Shown: one piece after another, positions 1-5,661 of the stretch
Layout: each line of letters starts with the position of its first letter
How positions within the stretch are numbered: position 1 is the stretch's first letter
NCBI GenBank assembly: GCA_030648675.1
Contig: JAUSGV010000052.1
Coordinates: 1 to 6,273, forward strand
Length of the DNA stretch: 6,273 nt
Source of the DNA: Dehalococcoidales bacterium
GTDB taxonomy: Bacteria; Chloroflexota; Dehalococcoidia; Dehalococcoidales; UBA2162
Direction of reading: 5' to 3'
Position numbers and translations under genes: made by a program
The notes under the pieces: generated by a model
What the model was told of the DNA's origin: nothing
What the model saw: only the letters and a program-made list of their open reading frames with translations
The model's database searches: none

Positions 1-393
1 CGTGGATTAGGTATATCGAGCAAGTACCCTGTGTTCGTTGTCGATATTGCCGCTGAACGCAATGCGGTGATCGTCGGACCTAAGGAAGAGTTGTACCGGG
101 ACGAACTAACCGCGTCAGGGCTTAACTGGATAGCGATTGAAACGCCGGTCGAGCCGATCGAAGTTGAAGCCAGGGTTAGATACCGGCACAAGGAAGCTGA
201 ATGTACCGTGTTTCCTTTGAGTGCCAGGCAAGTTCGTGTAAAATTTAAAGCACCCCAATTGGCCATTACCCCGGGCCAGACGATAGTCTTTTATCAGGGA
301 GACAACGTCATCGGGGCTGGAACAATCGATTCCCCTCATGTCATTGCGAGGAACGGAGTGACGAAGCAATCCGTTCTTCAAAATCATCGGTAA
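1..393 (+). CDS. mnmA: tRNA-specific 2-thiouridylase MnmA, C-terminal part (5' end outside window)
   Basis: MnmA adenylates and thiolates U34 of the tRNAs for Lys, Glu and Gln in the cytoplasm, taking sulfur from a cysteine desulfurase relay. The frame is open from base 1, giving 130 residues. The segment starts with RGLGIS and continues with family-typical blocks: a V.DI..ERN.V.VGP.EELY stretch, the RYRHK motif of the C-terminal beta-barrel, and TPGQ..VFY.GD.VIGAGTI, which is normally almost the end of the protein. The GTG at base 31 is an internal codon, not a start. The ATP-binding PP-loop and both catalytic cysteines lie upstream of the window. After GAGTID the protein has about 20 extra residues (SPHVIARNG...QNHR) encoded by a dispersed repeat, which also leads to the stop. 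Forty bases separate it from the MOSC gene, probably in the same operon. The identification is firm from the C-terminal domain. Confidence 0.93.
   Translation, partial: RGLGISSKYPVFVVDIAAERNAVIVGPKEELYRDELTASGLNWIAIETPVEPIEVEARVRYRHKEAECTVFPLSARQVRVKFKAPQLAITPGQTIVFYQGDNVIGAGTIDSPHVIARNGVTKQSVLQNHR
340..372 (+). repeat. Dispersed palindromic repeat of the GTCATTGCGAG...CGAAGCAATC type
   Basis: The segment begins GTCATTGCGAG and ends ACGAAGCAATC, with GGAACGGAGTGACG between. A second, diverged copy with the same ends (TCATTGCGAG... CGAAGCATCT) is present at 5758-5797 in this window. This is a familiar style of short interspersed repeat in many bacterial genomes, Chloroflexota among them (recall, not searched). 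Here it lies inside the last codons of mnmA. Confidence 0.75.
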
Positions 394-423
394 AAAATAT
401 ATAGTTTGGACAAGGCAGGGAAA

Positions 424-430
424 GAGGAGG
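424..430 (+). promoter_or_regulatory. Strong Shine-Dalgarno of the MOSC gene
   Basis: GAGGAGG ends three bases before the ATG at 434. It is one of the strongest ribosome binding sites in the window and fixes the start of the MOSC-domain gene. Confidence 0.75.
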
Positions 431-433
431 AAA

Positions 434-877
434 ATGGGTAAAATTGTTGCCGTTTGCTGGAGTGAAAAGAAAGGTACCGTCAAAAAACCGATAGCGGAAG
501 GCATGGTTAAAGTAGATTTTGGGCTGGAAGGCGACGCGCATGCCGAATGCAGTGCCAAACGCCAGGTGAGTCTAATGTCTATTGAAAGCATCAACCGGAT
601 GCGCGGTTTAGGCTATCCCGTAGAAGTGGGGAGCTTTGCCGAAAATCTCACCACCGAAGACATCGAATTACTGACTGTTCCCATCGGCACCGAACTTTGC
701 GTCGGACCGGACATTGTTCTTCAAATTTCGCAAATCGGTAAGGAATGCCATAGCGGATGTGCCATATTCAAGCAGGTAGGCAAGTGCATCATGCCCAAAG
801 AGGGCGTGTTTACCAAAGTTATTCGCGGCGGCAAGGTTAAAGCCGGCGACGAGATAAAGATAAAGAAACCGGAATAA
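434..877 (+). CDS. Stand-alone MOSC domain protein
   Basis: This 147-residue protein is a single MOSC domain, the beta-strand-rich fold found at the C-terminus of molybdenum cofactor sulfurases and in YiiM-like proteins. The domain is proposed to carry or transfer sulfur to metal centres or to handle the molybdenum cofactor. Visible family marks are GLEGDAHA (residues 30-37), GSFAENLTTE (66-75) and a cysteine-rich block QIGKECHSGCAIF...GKCIMPKEGVF with Cys105, Cys109 and Cys118. One of these, probably Cys118, would be the conserved MOSC cysteine. There is no signal peptide, so it should be cytosolic. The gene sits between mnmA and nadA with short gaps (40 and 18 bases), so co-transcription is likely. 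No molybdopterin biosynthesis gene is visible here. The exact substrate is unknown; the family assignment is firm. Confidence 0.88.
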   Translation: MGKIVAVCWSEKKGTVKKPIAEGMVKVDFGLEGDAHAECSAKRQVSLMSIESINRMRGLGYPVEVGSFAENLTTEDIELLTVPIGTELCVGPDIVLQISQIGKECHSGCAIFKQVGKCIMPKEGVFTKVIRGGKVKAGDEIKIKKPE

Positions 878-895
878 AGGGGCCGCAAGCATCTT

Positions 896-1810
896 ATGAG
901 CGACAGCAATGCCGACCTGACGCAGCGAATTATCGATCTAAAAAAGGCGAAGAATGCGATTATATTGTCGCATAATTACCAGCTCGGCGAAGTCCAGGAC
1001 ATCGCTGATTTCGTCGGCGATTCGCTGGAGCTCAGCCGCCAGGCGGCCAAAACCAGTGCCGGCGTGATCGTTTTTTGCGGCGTTCATTTCATGGCGGAAA
1101 CCGCGTCGATCATCTGCCCGGACAAGACGGTGCTGCTGCCGGACCTGCATGCCGGATGTCCGATGGCCAACATGATCACGGCTGAAGCCCTTCGCGAAAA
1201 AAAGAGGCAGCATCCCGGTATTGTTGTGGTGTGCTACATCAATTCGTCGGCTGCGGTCAAGGCAGAGTCCGATATTTGCTGCACCTCGGCCAACGCCGTT
1301 CACATTGTAGAGCAGATACCACTCGAAAAAGAGATACTCTTCGTCCCGGACCAGTATCTAGGCAGTTACGTTGCCGAACAAACGGGCAGAAAGATGATGC
1401 TCTGGCCGGGTTATTGTCCGACTCACGCCAGGATCCAGCCGCAGGATATTCTCCGGCTTAAAGCGGAATACCCCAAGGCTAAGGTCGTCGTTCATCCGGA
1501 ATGCCGTACGGAAGTTACCGCGCTGGCCGACGCTGTTTTGAGTACCGGCGGCATGATCCGATTTGCTCGTGAGTCTGGCGCTCAAGAAATCATTGTCGGA
1601 ACCGAGATAGGCATTTTACACCGCCTGCGCAAGGAAAACCCGGGCAAAAGATTTATCCCGGTTTCGGAACAAGCGGTTTGTCCGCGCATGAAACTCATCA
1701 CCCTCGAAACGATCCTCTGGTCTCTGGAAAGCATGGAACACGTGGTCAATGTCCCGGAAAGGATCCGCCGCCGCGCCAAAAAGGCGGTCGACCGCATGCT
1801 GGCCGGATGA
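896..1810 (+). CDS. nadA: Quinolinate synthase A (NadA)
   Basis: NadA condenses iminoaspartate with dihydroxyacetone phosphate to quinolinate, the second step of de novo NAD synthesis, using an oxygen-sensitive [4Fe-4S] cluster. At 304 residues it matches the short NadA form of thermophiles and anaerobes (about 300) rather than the longer E. coli form. Key sites are visible: SHNYQ near the N-terminus (His26, Tyr28), GDSLELS (41-47), Cys88 in HAGCPMA, Cys174 in GYCPTH, Cys262 in VCPRMK, and HPEC at 200-203. Cys88, Cys174 and Cys262 match in order and spacing the three cluster ligands of Thermotoga NadA. The fourth iron position is left free for substrate. The start ATG lies 18 bases after the MOSC stop, with only a weak AAGGGG about 13 bases upstream. 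No nadB or nadC is in view. The tight spacing suggests an operon with mnmA and the MOSC gene. Confidence 0.97.
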   Translation: MSDSNADLTQRIIDLKKAKNAIILSHNYQLGEVQDIADFVGDSLELSRQAAKTSAGVIVFCGVHFMAETASIICPDKTVLLPDLHAGCPMANMITAEALREKKRQHPGIVVVCYINSSAAVKAESDICCTSANAVHIVEQIPLEKEILFVPDQYLGSYVAEQTGRKMMLWPGYCPTHARIQPQDILRLKAEYPKAKVVVHPECRTEVTALADAVLSTGGMIRFARESGAQEIIVGTEIGILHRLRKENPGKRFIPVSEQAVCPRMKLITLETILWSLESMEHVVNVPERIRRRAKKAVDRMLAG

Positions 1811-1960
1811 TCGATTATTACTTTACATAACACTTTTATACCCCTCAATTTTAGTGTTTGAATCAACCCCATAATCTAACCTTCCCGTATTGTTTCCTTC
1901 CGTTAGCAAATTGTGCCTTTTAACGACACTTACGATTGCCTGAAACGATACTTAGGTGAC

Positions 1961-1989
1961 TTGCTCCGTGTATAACCGCGTGCTATTTT
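1961..1989 (+). promoter_or_regulatory. Candidate promoter for the DUF5667-like gene
   Basis: TTGCTC at 1961-1966 is followed after 17 bases by TATTTT at 1984-1989. The latter is preceded by TG and one base, an extended -10 arrangement. Transcription would begin near 1996, about 30 bases before the ATG at 2027 and after the alternative GTG at 1991, which supports the ATG as start. The -35 match is only three of six, so this remains a candidate. Confidence 0.35.
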
Positions 1990-2014
1990 CGTGTTAAGCC
2001 GGAATTACGTTAAT

Positions 2015-2020
2015 AAAAGG
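2015..2020 (+). promoter_or_regulatory. Ribosome binding site that decides the start at 2027
   Basis: AAAAGG ends six bases before the ATG at 2027. The upstream GTG at 1991 would put 12 charged or polar residues before the signal peptide and has no comparable site, so 2027 is preferred. Confidence 0.5.
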
Positions 2021-2026
2021 CTTACA

Positions 2027-2815
2027 ATGAAAAAGCTGTTATTAATTTTGCCCGTCATGGCCGGGCTGGCATCGTTACCGTTCGGAAACCCATTGGTTTA
2101 TGCACAAGATGACCAGCACGGAAACCTGTCGTCGGTCGAAATGGGTATTTTCACCGACAGCCATTTCTATTTCCTGGACAATCTCGGCAAAACACTCAGC
2201 CTGCTGTTTACCATCGGCCAGGACGCGAAAACCCAAAAATCCCTGGCATATTCTGACGAGCGTTTAGCTGAAGCAATGGTCATGGCTGAGCAGAACAAAA
2301 CCGAATCTTTGATAATTGCCACCCGTGGGTACGAGCATTTTATCGCGATACCCGTTAAACAGGCAGATAATGCCCGGCAGGTACTCGTCACTGATTTAGA
2401 CGAAGAAGTTGCGGCTGCCATCGCCGTGCATCTCGAATACCTCGATTCGATAGAAGATCAGTTGGTTGATCCGGTACCGCAAGACACTGTCGATTTTATT
2501 TCGACAGCAAAAGAGTCCTCGATAAAGGGTCTAACGAGTGTGTTGCAGGGTCTGGCTCTGGACAAACCGTTATTATCCGCTGAAATCGGCTTAAAAACCG
2601 CTGAAGGCAGGCTCTCCCGGGCCAAAGCTCTAGCGTTGAGAAGTAATTCTGACGAACTACAAAAAGCTGTACAAGAAGGAGAAGAACTTTTCGCCTTTGG
2701 ACCAAAAATAGCGGAGGCGGCAAAACAATTTAATTCCGGGGCTGCTGCGGTGGAAGCCTCAATTGCTCGAAAGTATATCGCCACAAGCATCCGAGCTGGT
2801 AAAAGCCGAAATTGA
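2027..2815 (+). CDS. Secreted protein with DUF5667-like repeats, probably frameshifted near its 3' end
   Basis: This is a 262-residue exported protein of unknown function. Residues 1-26 form a signal peptide (MKK, a hydrophobic core, then VYA before QDD), with predicted cleavage after Ala26. Residues 43-110 (TDSHFYFLDNLGKTLSLLFT..., then a helical YSDERLAEAMVMAEQN block) resemble DUF5667, a helical extracytoplasmic domain common in Chloroflexota and other Gram-positive-like lineages. Residues 187-233 (IGLKTAEGRLSRAKALALRS...) look like a second copy of the same helical unit. The remainder is predicted helical, with no membrane segment besides the signal. The last residues after about 244 (SIARKYIATSIRAG) do not continue the repeat. 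The +1 frame from 2760 does, which suggests an indel (see findings). No enzymatic motif is seen. It stands alone between nadA and rnpB and has its own candidate promoter. The family call is from memory of the pattern and is moderately sure. Confidence 0.72.
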   Translation: MKKLLLILPVMAGLASLPFGNPLVYAQDDQHGNLSSVEMGIFTDSHFYFLDNLGKTLSLLFTIGQDAKTQKSLAYSDERLAEAMVMAEQNKTESLIIATRGYEHFIAIPVKQADNARQVLVTDLDEEVAAAIAVHLEYLDSIEDQLVDPVPQDTVDFISTAKESSIKGLTSVLQGLALDKPLLSAEIGLKTAEGRLSRAKALALRSNSDELQKAVQEGEELFAFGPKIAEAAKQFNSGAAAVEASIARKYIATSIRAGKSRN

Positions 2816-2861
2816 AGACGCCATAAAGACAGCGGCCCCACGGATATCCGCAAGACGTTGA
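2760..2861 (+). pseudogene. Out-of-frame continuation of the DUF5667-like gene
   Basis: Reading from 2760 in the frame one base later than the upstream gene gives QLLESISPQASELVKAEI followed by EDAIKTAAPRISARR and a stop at 2859-2861. This is amphipathic and helical, unlike the Arg/Ser-rich tail read in the original frame. It also resembles the segment that follows the first repeat of the same protein (LDSIEDQLVDPVPQDTVDFI). After about 2850 the original frame again looks coding (KTLKYLSNRLPIK) and stays open to 2977. The simplest reading is a one-base gain near 2760 and a one-base loss near 2855, by mutation or sequencing error. Interpretation is tentative. Confidence 0.45.
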
Positions 2862-3032
2862 AATACCTCTCCAACCGGCTACCGATCAAAATGAACATCA
2901 GAAACACTAATAATTTCTCACCGATGGTTCGAATCCCCTCAGTTGGAGATGGAGTTGATAACTGGCAAAACGTTTGAAACGGAATTTCGTTTTACTAAAT
3001 AGTTTCTTGCTTTGATTATTTAGCTTCCAAAG

Positions 3033-3061
3033 TTGACGCTGCAACGCGGCTGAAATATACT
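3033..3061 (+). promoter_or_regulatory. Sigma-70 type promoter of rnpB
   Basis: TTGACG (3033-3038) and TATACT (3056-3061) are separated by exactly 17 bases, each matching five of six consensus positions. Six bases downstream of the -10 lies G3068, the first base of helix P1. The promoter and the mature 5' end therefore agree, and little or no 5' processing would be needed. Confidence 0.8.
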
Positions 3062-3199
3062 GTGAATGGGTCAAGTAGACCGGGTGACCGCCCCGATAAC
3101 AATCGGGGAGGAAAGTCTGAACTCCACCGGGCAGGATGCTGGGTAACGCCCAGGAGGGGAAACCCTACGGAAAGTGCCACAGAAACATACCGCCAGCGG

Positions 3200-3217
3200 T
3201 CCTTCATTCGTGAAGGA
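3200..3217 (+). other. UUCG hairpin inside rnpB (P12 position)
   Basis: TCCTTCA, loop TTCG, TGAAGGA: seven perfect pairs closed by a UUCG tetraloop, at the tip of the specificity domain. Its two arms are identical to those of the hairpin at 3393-3410. Confidence 0.8.
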
Positions 3218-3391
3218 AGCGAGCAAGGGTGAAATGGTGGGATTAAGAGCCCACCAGCAGCCGGGTGACCGGTTGGCTGAGCAAACCCCATCTGGAGCAA
3301 GACCAAATAGAGGGACGTAAGGTGCCCGGCCTGATCCCCGGGTTGGTCGCATGACTCCGATGGTAACATCGAAGCTAGATAGATGGTCACC

Positions 3392-3411
3392 ATCCTTCAC
3401 TCGTGAAGGAT
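3392..3411 (+). other. CUCG hairpin inside rnpB (P19 position)
   Basis: ATCCTTCA, loop CTCG, TGAAGGAT: eight perfect pairs, placed between the CTAGATAGATGG segment and conserved region V, where helix P19 is found in type A RNAs. The core matches the hairpin at 3200-3217 in 17 of 18 bases. Confidence 0.78.
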
Positions 3412-3550
3412 ACAGAATTCGGCTTACAGGTTTACTTGGCCCTTTGTAACCTCCCGAATATCCAATATTGTCGGTGTAGCAGTTCCTTATTGCCGCGAAA
3501 GGGATATTAGCTTCGCTTTTGATCGTTCGAGAAAACTGGGGAGATACCGG

Positions 3551-4687
3551 ATGTTAAAAAGATTTAATTCTGCCGCGATAGCCGCAATACTCGTCATAAG
3601 CATGGCAGCGTCGTTCGCTGCCGGTTGCTTGTTTGCTCCACCAGACCAGGGATTGGAAGCGGTGAACGAAGCATGGAGCATTATCTCCCGGAATTACGTC
3701 GACCGTACAAAGGTAAATTCTTCAAATATGAGCGCCGAAGCGATCAGGGGAATGGTTGCCGCGATTGACGACCCGTATTCCGCCTACCTTTCTCCGGAGG
3801 AATTTCAGGCGAGCACAAACGGCTTTCAGGGCAAATTCGAGGGCATCGGTGCCACGGTCGGCATCAAAAACGACGTCATTACCATTGTCGCACCTATCCA
3901 GGATTCGCCGGCGGATAAGGCCGGCATCAAACCAGGCGACGCTATCCTTGCCATCGACGGACAGTCCACTTCCGGCATGGGCGTAGAACAAGCGGTTTCA
4001 CTCATCAGAGGGCCGAAAGGGACATCCGTCAAACTCCTGGTTCAACATGAAGGCGAAACCGTAACCTCAGAAATAACCATAGTTCGTGCCGAAATACAAT
4101 TAACCTCGGTTTCGTTTTCGATGAAGGGCGATATAGCCTACATAAGGATTAGTCATTTCACCGAGCAGACCGACAAAGAACTCCTGCCGGTATTAGGCAA
4201 TATCACGCAGAACGGAGCGACAGGTATCATTATCGACCTACGCAGCAATCCGGGCGGAATCCTGAATTCCGTTGTCGATATCGCGAGCCACTTTATTAAA
4301 GAAGGTGTAATCGTTTCGACGGTGGATAACAAAGGCAGAAAAGAAACGCTATCGGTTACACCCGAAAGCACGACCACCGATCTGCCGATGGTCGTACTCA
4401 CCGATAATTACTCCGCCAGCGGCAGCGAGGTGTTGGCCGGAGCCTTCCAGGATTATGGCAGAGCCACCATCGCCGGGACCCGAACTTACGGAAAAGGCAG
4501 CGTCGACCAGCTGTTCGAGCTTAGTGATGGCTCCGGTGTATATTTGACTATCGGGCGATGGTTGACGCCGAAGGGTCGAATGATCGAAGGACAGGGAATA
4601 GACCCGGATCCCGGTGCAGCCCTGACGCTAACGGGGGACGATGCCGTGCAATGGGCAATCGATCTTTTGCATAACCAGCCTCATTGA
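3551..4687 (+). CDS. ctpA: S41 family C-terminal processing peptidase (CtpA/Prc type)
   Basis: This is a 378-residue exported serine peptidase of the tail-specific protease family, which trims C-termini of envelope proteins. Residues 1-26 are a signal or anchor: KR, a hydrophobic core, then SFAAGC. Cys26 could be a lipidation site, but Ala rather than Leu at -3 makes that uncertain. A short N-terminal helical region follows, with DPYSAYLSPEEF (74-85), a family hallmark. The PDZ domain spans about 92-175 (GKFEGIGATVG, then SPADKAGIKPGDAI). The peptidase core is about 190-355, with DLRSNPGG (229-236), the nucleophile Ser290 in YSASGSEVLAGAF, and the general base Lys315 in TYGKGS. The 25-residue Ser-Lys spacing fits CtpB. 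The usual third residue, Gln at Lys+4, is Asp319, with Gln320 next to it. GGGGAG at 3538-3543 supports the ATG. The symbol is at family level; the substrate is unknown. Confidence 0.93.
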   Translation: MLKRFNSAAIAAILVISMAASFAAGCLFAPPDQGLEAVNEAWSIISRNYVDRTKVNSSNMSAEAIRGMVAAIDDPYSAYLSPEEFQASTNGFQGKFEGIGATVGIKNDVITIVAPIQDSPADKAGIKPGDAILAIDGQSTSGMGVEQAVSLIRGPKGTSVKLLVQHEGETVTSEITIVRAEIQLTSVSFSMKGDIAYIRISHFTEQTDKELLPVLGNITQNGATGIIIDLRSNPGGILNSVVDIASHFIKEGVIVSTVDNKGRKETLSVTPESTTTDLPMVVLTDNYSASGSEVLAGAFQDYGRATIAGTRTYGKGSVDQLFELSDGSGVYLTIGRWLTPKGRMIEGQGIDPDPGAALTLTGDDAVQWAIDLLHNQPH

Positions 4688-4760
4688 CCGGGAAGGATCA
4701 CGAAGCCGGATTCTGCGTCTTTACCAGCTTTGTATCATAAGTGCCATTTTGAATACGTTT

Positions 4761-4842
4761 GTCATTCCAAACTCGATTTGGAATCCAGAAATCGTGCCTG
4801 ATTATATATTGATCTGGATTCCGGCTTTCGCCGGAAAGACGA
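4761..4842. repeat. Dispersed inverted-repeat element between convergent genes
   Basis: Two related palindromic arms face each other. The left arm has ATTCCAAA-ctcga-TTTGGAAT (4764-4784) followed by CCAGA. The right arm has TCTGG (4814-4818) and then TTCCGGC-tttc-GCCGGAA (4819-4836), ending AGACGAC. On the reverse strand the right arm starts GTCGT and ends GGAATCCAGA, matching the GTCAT...GGAATCCAGA frame of the left arm. About 29 AT-rich bases lie between. The same GTCATTCC...GGAATCCA pattern recurs at 5694-5743. It fills most of the gap between the S41 peptidase gene and def, both of which read toward it. It lacks a long T-run, so a terminator role is only possible. Confidence 0.72.
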
Positions 4843-4887
4843 CTTTTAAGACAACTGCGTCTTTATCGTAGGCGCTGGATTATGGCG

Positions 4888-5400
4888 TCAGTTAGAATCC
4901 TCCGGCGTTTCCGGCGGAGTTTGGCTTTTGGGCGGTTTTAGCTTTTTCAGTTTGTCGGGACTTTCCAGGTGATCGATATACAAAATCCCGTTAATGTGGT
5001 CGATTTCATGCTCCAAGGCATGCGCCAGCATCTCTTCGCCTTTTATACGAATCTCTTTACCACTCGGAGCTTTCCCTTTTACGATAACGGTAACGGCCCT
5101 TTTTACCTCGCCGACATATCCGGGAATGCTGAGACAACCTTCGTCGACTACACGCTCCCCGAATTTGGTTAAGATCTGAGGATTGATTAGAACGATATCC
5201 TCCTCTTCGGGGATGCCGATGACCACGACGCGCAAAGGAACTCCAACCTGGGGAGCTGCCAATCCTACACCGCCCGCGTCGTGCATCGTCTCCAGCATAT
5301 CGTCGACAAGCTTATGCAGGGAACCGTCGAAGACCTTTACGCGTTTCGCCTTTAGCCGCAAAACCGGATCCGGAGCGAGACGAATTGGAATAACTGCCAT
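4888..5400 (-). CDS. def: Peptide deformylase
   Basis: This cytoplasmic metalloenzyme removes the formyl group from the N-terminal methionine of new proteins. The 170-residue product carries all three family motifs: GVGLAAPQ (residues 44-51), EGCLS (87-91) and HEIDH (131-135). Cys89, His131 and His135 bind the metal (Fe or Zn) and Glu132 is catalytic. The residue before HEIDH is Glu rather than the more common Gln. The C-terminus ends in a Lys/Pro/Glu-rich tail (about 149-170) that is likely disordered. The ATG at 5400 is preferred because it has AGGA just upstream and the product then begins MAVIPIRLAPDPVLR, as in the family. An in-frame TTG at 5412 is also possible. It lies 52 bases downstream of the SEC-C gene on the same strand, so the two may be co-transcribed. 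Confidence 0.96.
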   Translation of the reverse strand: MAVIPIRLAPDPVLRLKAKRVKVFDGSLHKLVDDMLETMHDAGGVGLAAPQVGVPLRVVVIGIPEEEDIVLINPQILTKFGERVVDEGCLSIPGYVGEVKRAVTVIVKGKAPSGKEIRIKGEEMLAHALEHEIDHINGILYIDHLESPDKLKKLKPPKSQTPPETPEDSN

Positions 5401-5452
5401 ACTTCCTATCAAACCCTCTAAAAGTTAAATCCAATTATAGCTAAATCCAGTC

Positions 5453-5590
5453 TCAGAGTAAAACTACATGTTGGCGCCTGCTACGGTTGCTCTGATCTCC
5501 GGCGGCTCCTGTAGCTTCGGTGGCTCCGCAGCACTTCTTATATTTTCTACCGCTCCCGCAAGGGCAAGGCTCATTTCTTCCTATCGCCAT
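5453..5590 (-). CDS. 45-residue SEC-C motif miniprotein
   Basis: This very small protein consists mainly of a SEC-C zinc motif: MAIGRNEPCPCGSGRKYKKC and then CG, with Cys9, Cys11, Cys20 and Cys21 as the likely zinc ligands. The motif is best known as the C-terminal tail of SecA, where it binds zinc and SecB or ribosomes. It also occurs in stand-alone small proteins. The remaining 23 residues are Ala/Gly-rich, then basic (SNRSRRQ), ending HVVLL. The start is well supported: ATG with AGGAG six bases upstream. It is not a remnant of a SecA gene truncated in place, because the motif begins right at its own Met behind its own ribosome binding site. It lies 52 bases upstream of def on the same strand. 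The function is unknown; the motif itself is certain. Confidence 0.85.
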   Translation of the reverse strand: MAIGRNEPCPCGSGRKYKKCCGATEATGAAGDQSNRSRRQHVVLL

Positions 5591-5596
5591 AATTAA

Positions 5597-5601
5597 CTCC
5601 T
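5597..5601 (-). promoter_or_regulatory. Shine-Dalgarno of the SEC-C miniprotein
   Basis: AGGAG on the minus strand, six bases before the ATG at 5590. This near-ideal site is the main evidence that such a short reading frame is a gene. Confidence 0.75.
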
Positions 5602-5610
5602 GAACACAAT

Positions 5611-5640
5611 ATGTTAACCCTTCGCGGGTATCGCAATCAA
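5611..5640 (-). promoter_or_regulatory. Candidate promoter for the SEC-C miniprotein and def
   Basis: On the minus strand TTGATT (5640-5635) is followed after 18 bases by TAACAT (5616-5611). Each matches four of six consensus positions. It lies just upstream of the ribosome binding site and downstream of the repeat cluster. The leader would be very short, and the call is weak. Confidence 0.28.
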
Positions 5641-5661
5641 ATTACGCGATCCACCCAAACC

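Larger units (their letters stand above)
3068..3442 (+). ncRNA. rnpB: RNase P RNA, bacterial type A
   Basis: This is the catalytic RNA of RNase P, which removes 5' leaders from pre-tRNA together with the small RnpA protein. The ends are set by helix P1: 3068-3081 (GGGTCAAGTAGACC) pairs with 3429-3442 (GGTTTACTTGGCCC) over 14 pairs, two of them G-U. Conserved region I (GAGGAAAGTC, 3108-3117) and conserved region V (ACAGAATTCGGCTTA, 3412-3426) are present. They form helix P4, with the bulged U at T3116 retained. Other typical segments are GGGGAAACCCTACGGAAAGTGCCACAGAAA in the specificity domain (3157-3186), the AAGGGTGAAATGGTG and AAGAGCCCACCAGC blocks (3225-3258), GAGCAAGACCAAATAG (3296-3311), and CTAGATAGATGG (3375-3386). 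The length of about 375 nt is usual for type A. Two hairpins with identical stems sit at the P12 and P19 positions. Reading frames on the opposite strand here are shadows of the RNA. Confidence 0.97.

Noticed and set aside
1829..1858. Possible terminator after nadA (AACACT...AGTGTT)
   Set aside because: Only six A/T-rich pairs with an 18-base loop and no T-run; too weak to call.
1811..1960. Search for a gene or structured RNA between nadA and the DUF5667-like gene
   Set aside because: The interval is AT-rich, with no supported reading frame or riboswitch-like conserved core.
2924..2944. tRNA T-arm-like motif GGTTCGAATCCCCTC
   Set aside because: The T-stem would have only two or three good pairs, and no acceptor stem, anticodon arm or D-arm can be placed around it; most likely chance.
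3016..3400. Two open reading frames of 125 and 109 codons on the minus strand
   Set aside because: They lie antisense to rnpB, follow the RNA structure and show no protein family features; frames of this kind opposite RNase P RNA are a common annotation artefact.
4641..4871. 76-codon plus-strand frame overlapping the end of the S41 peptidase gene
   Set aside because: Its second half is the inverted-repeat element (phrase WIPAFAGK) and its first half overlaps ctpA out of frame.
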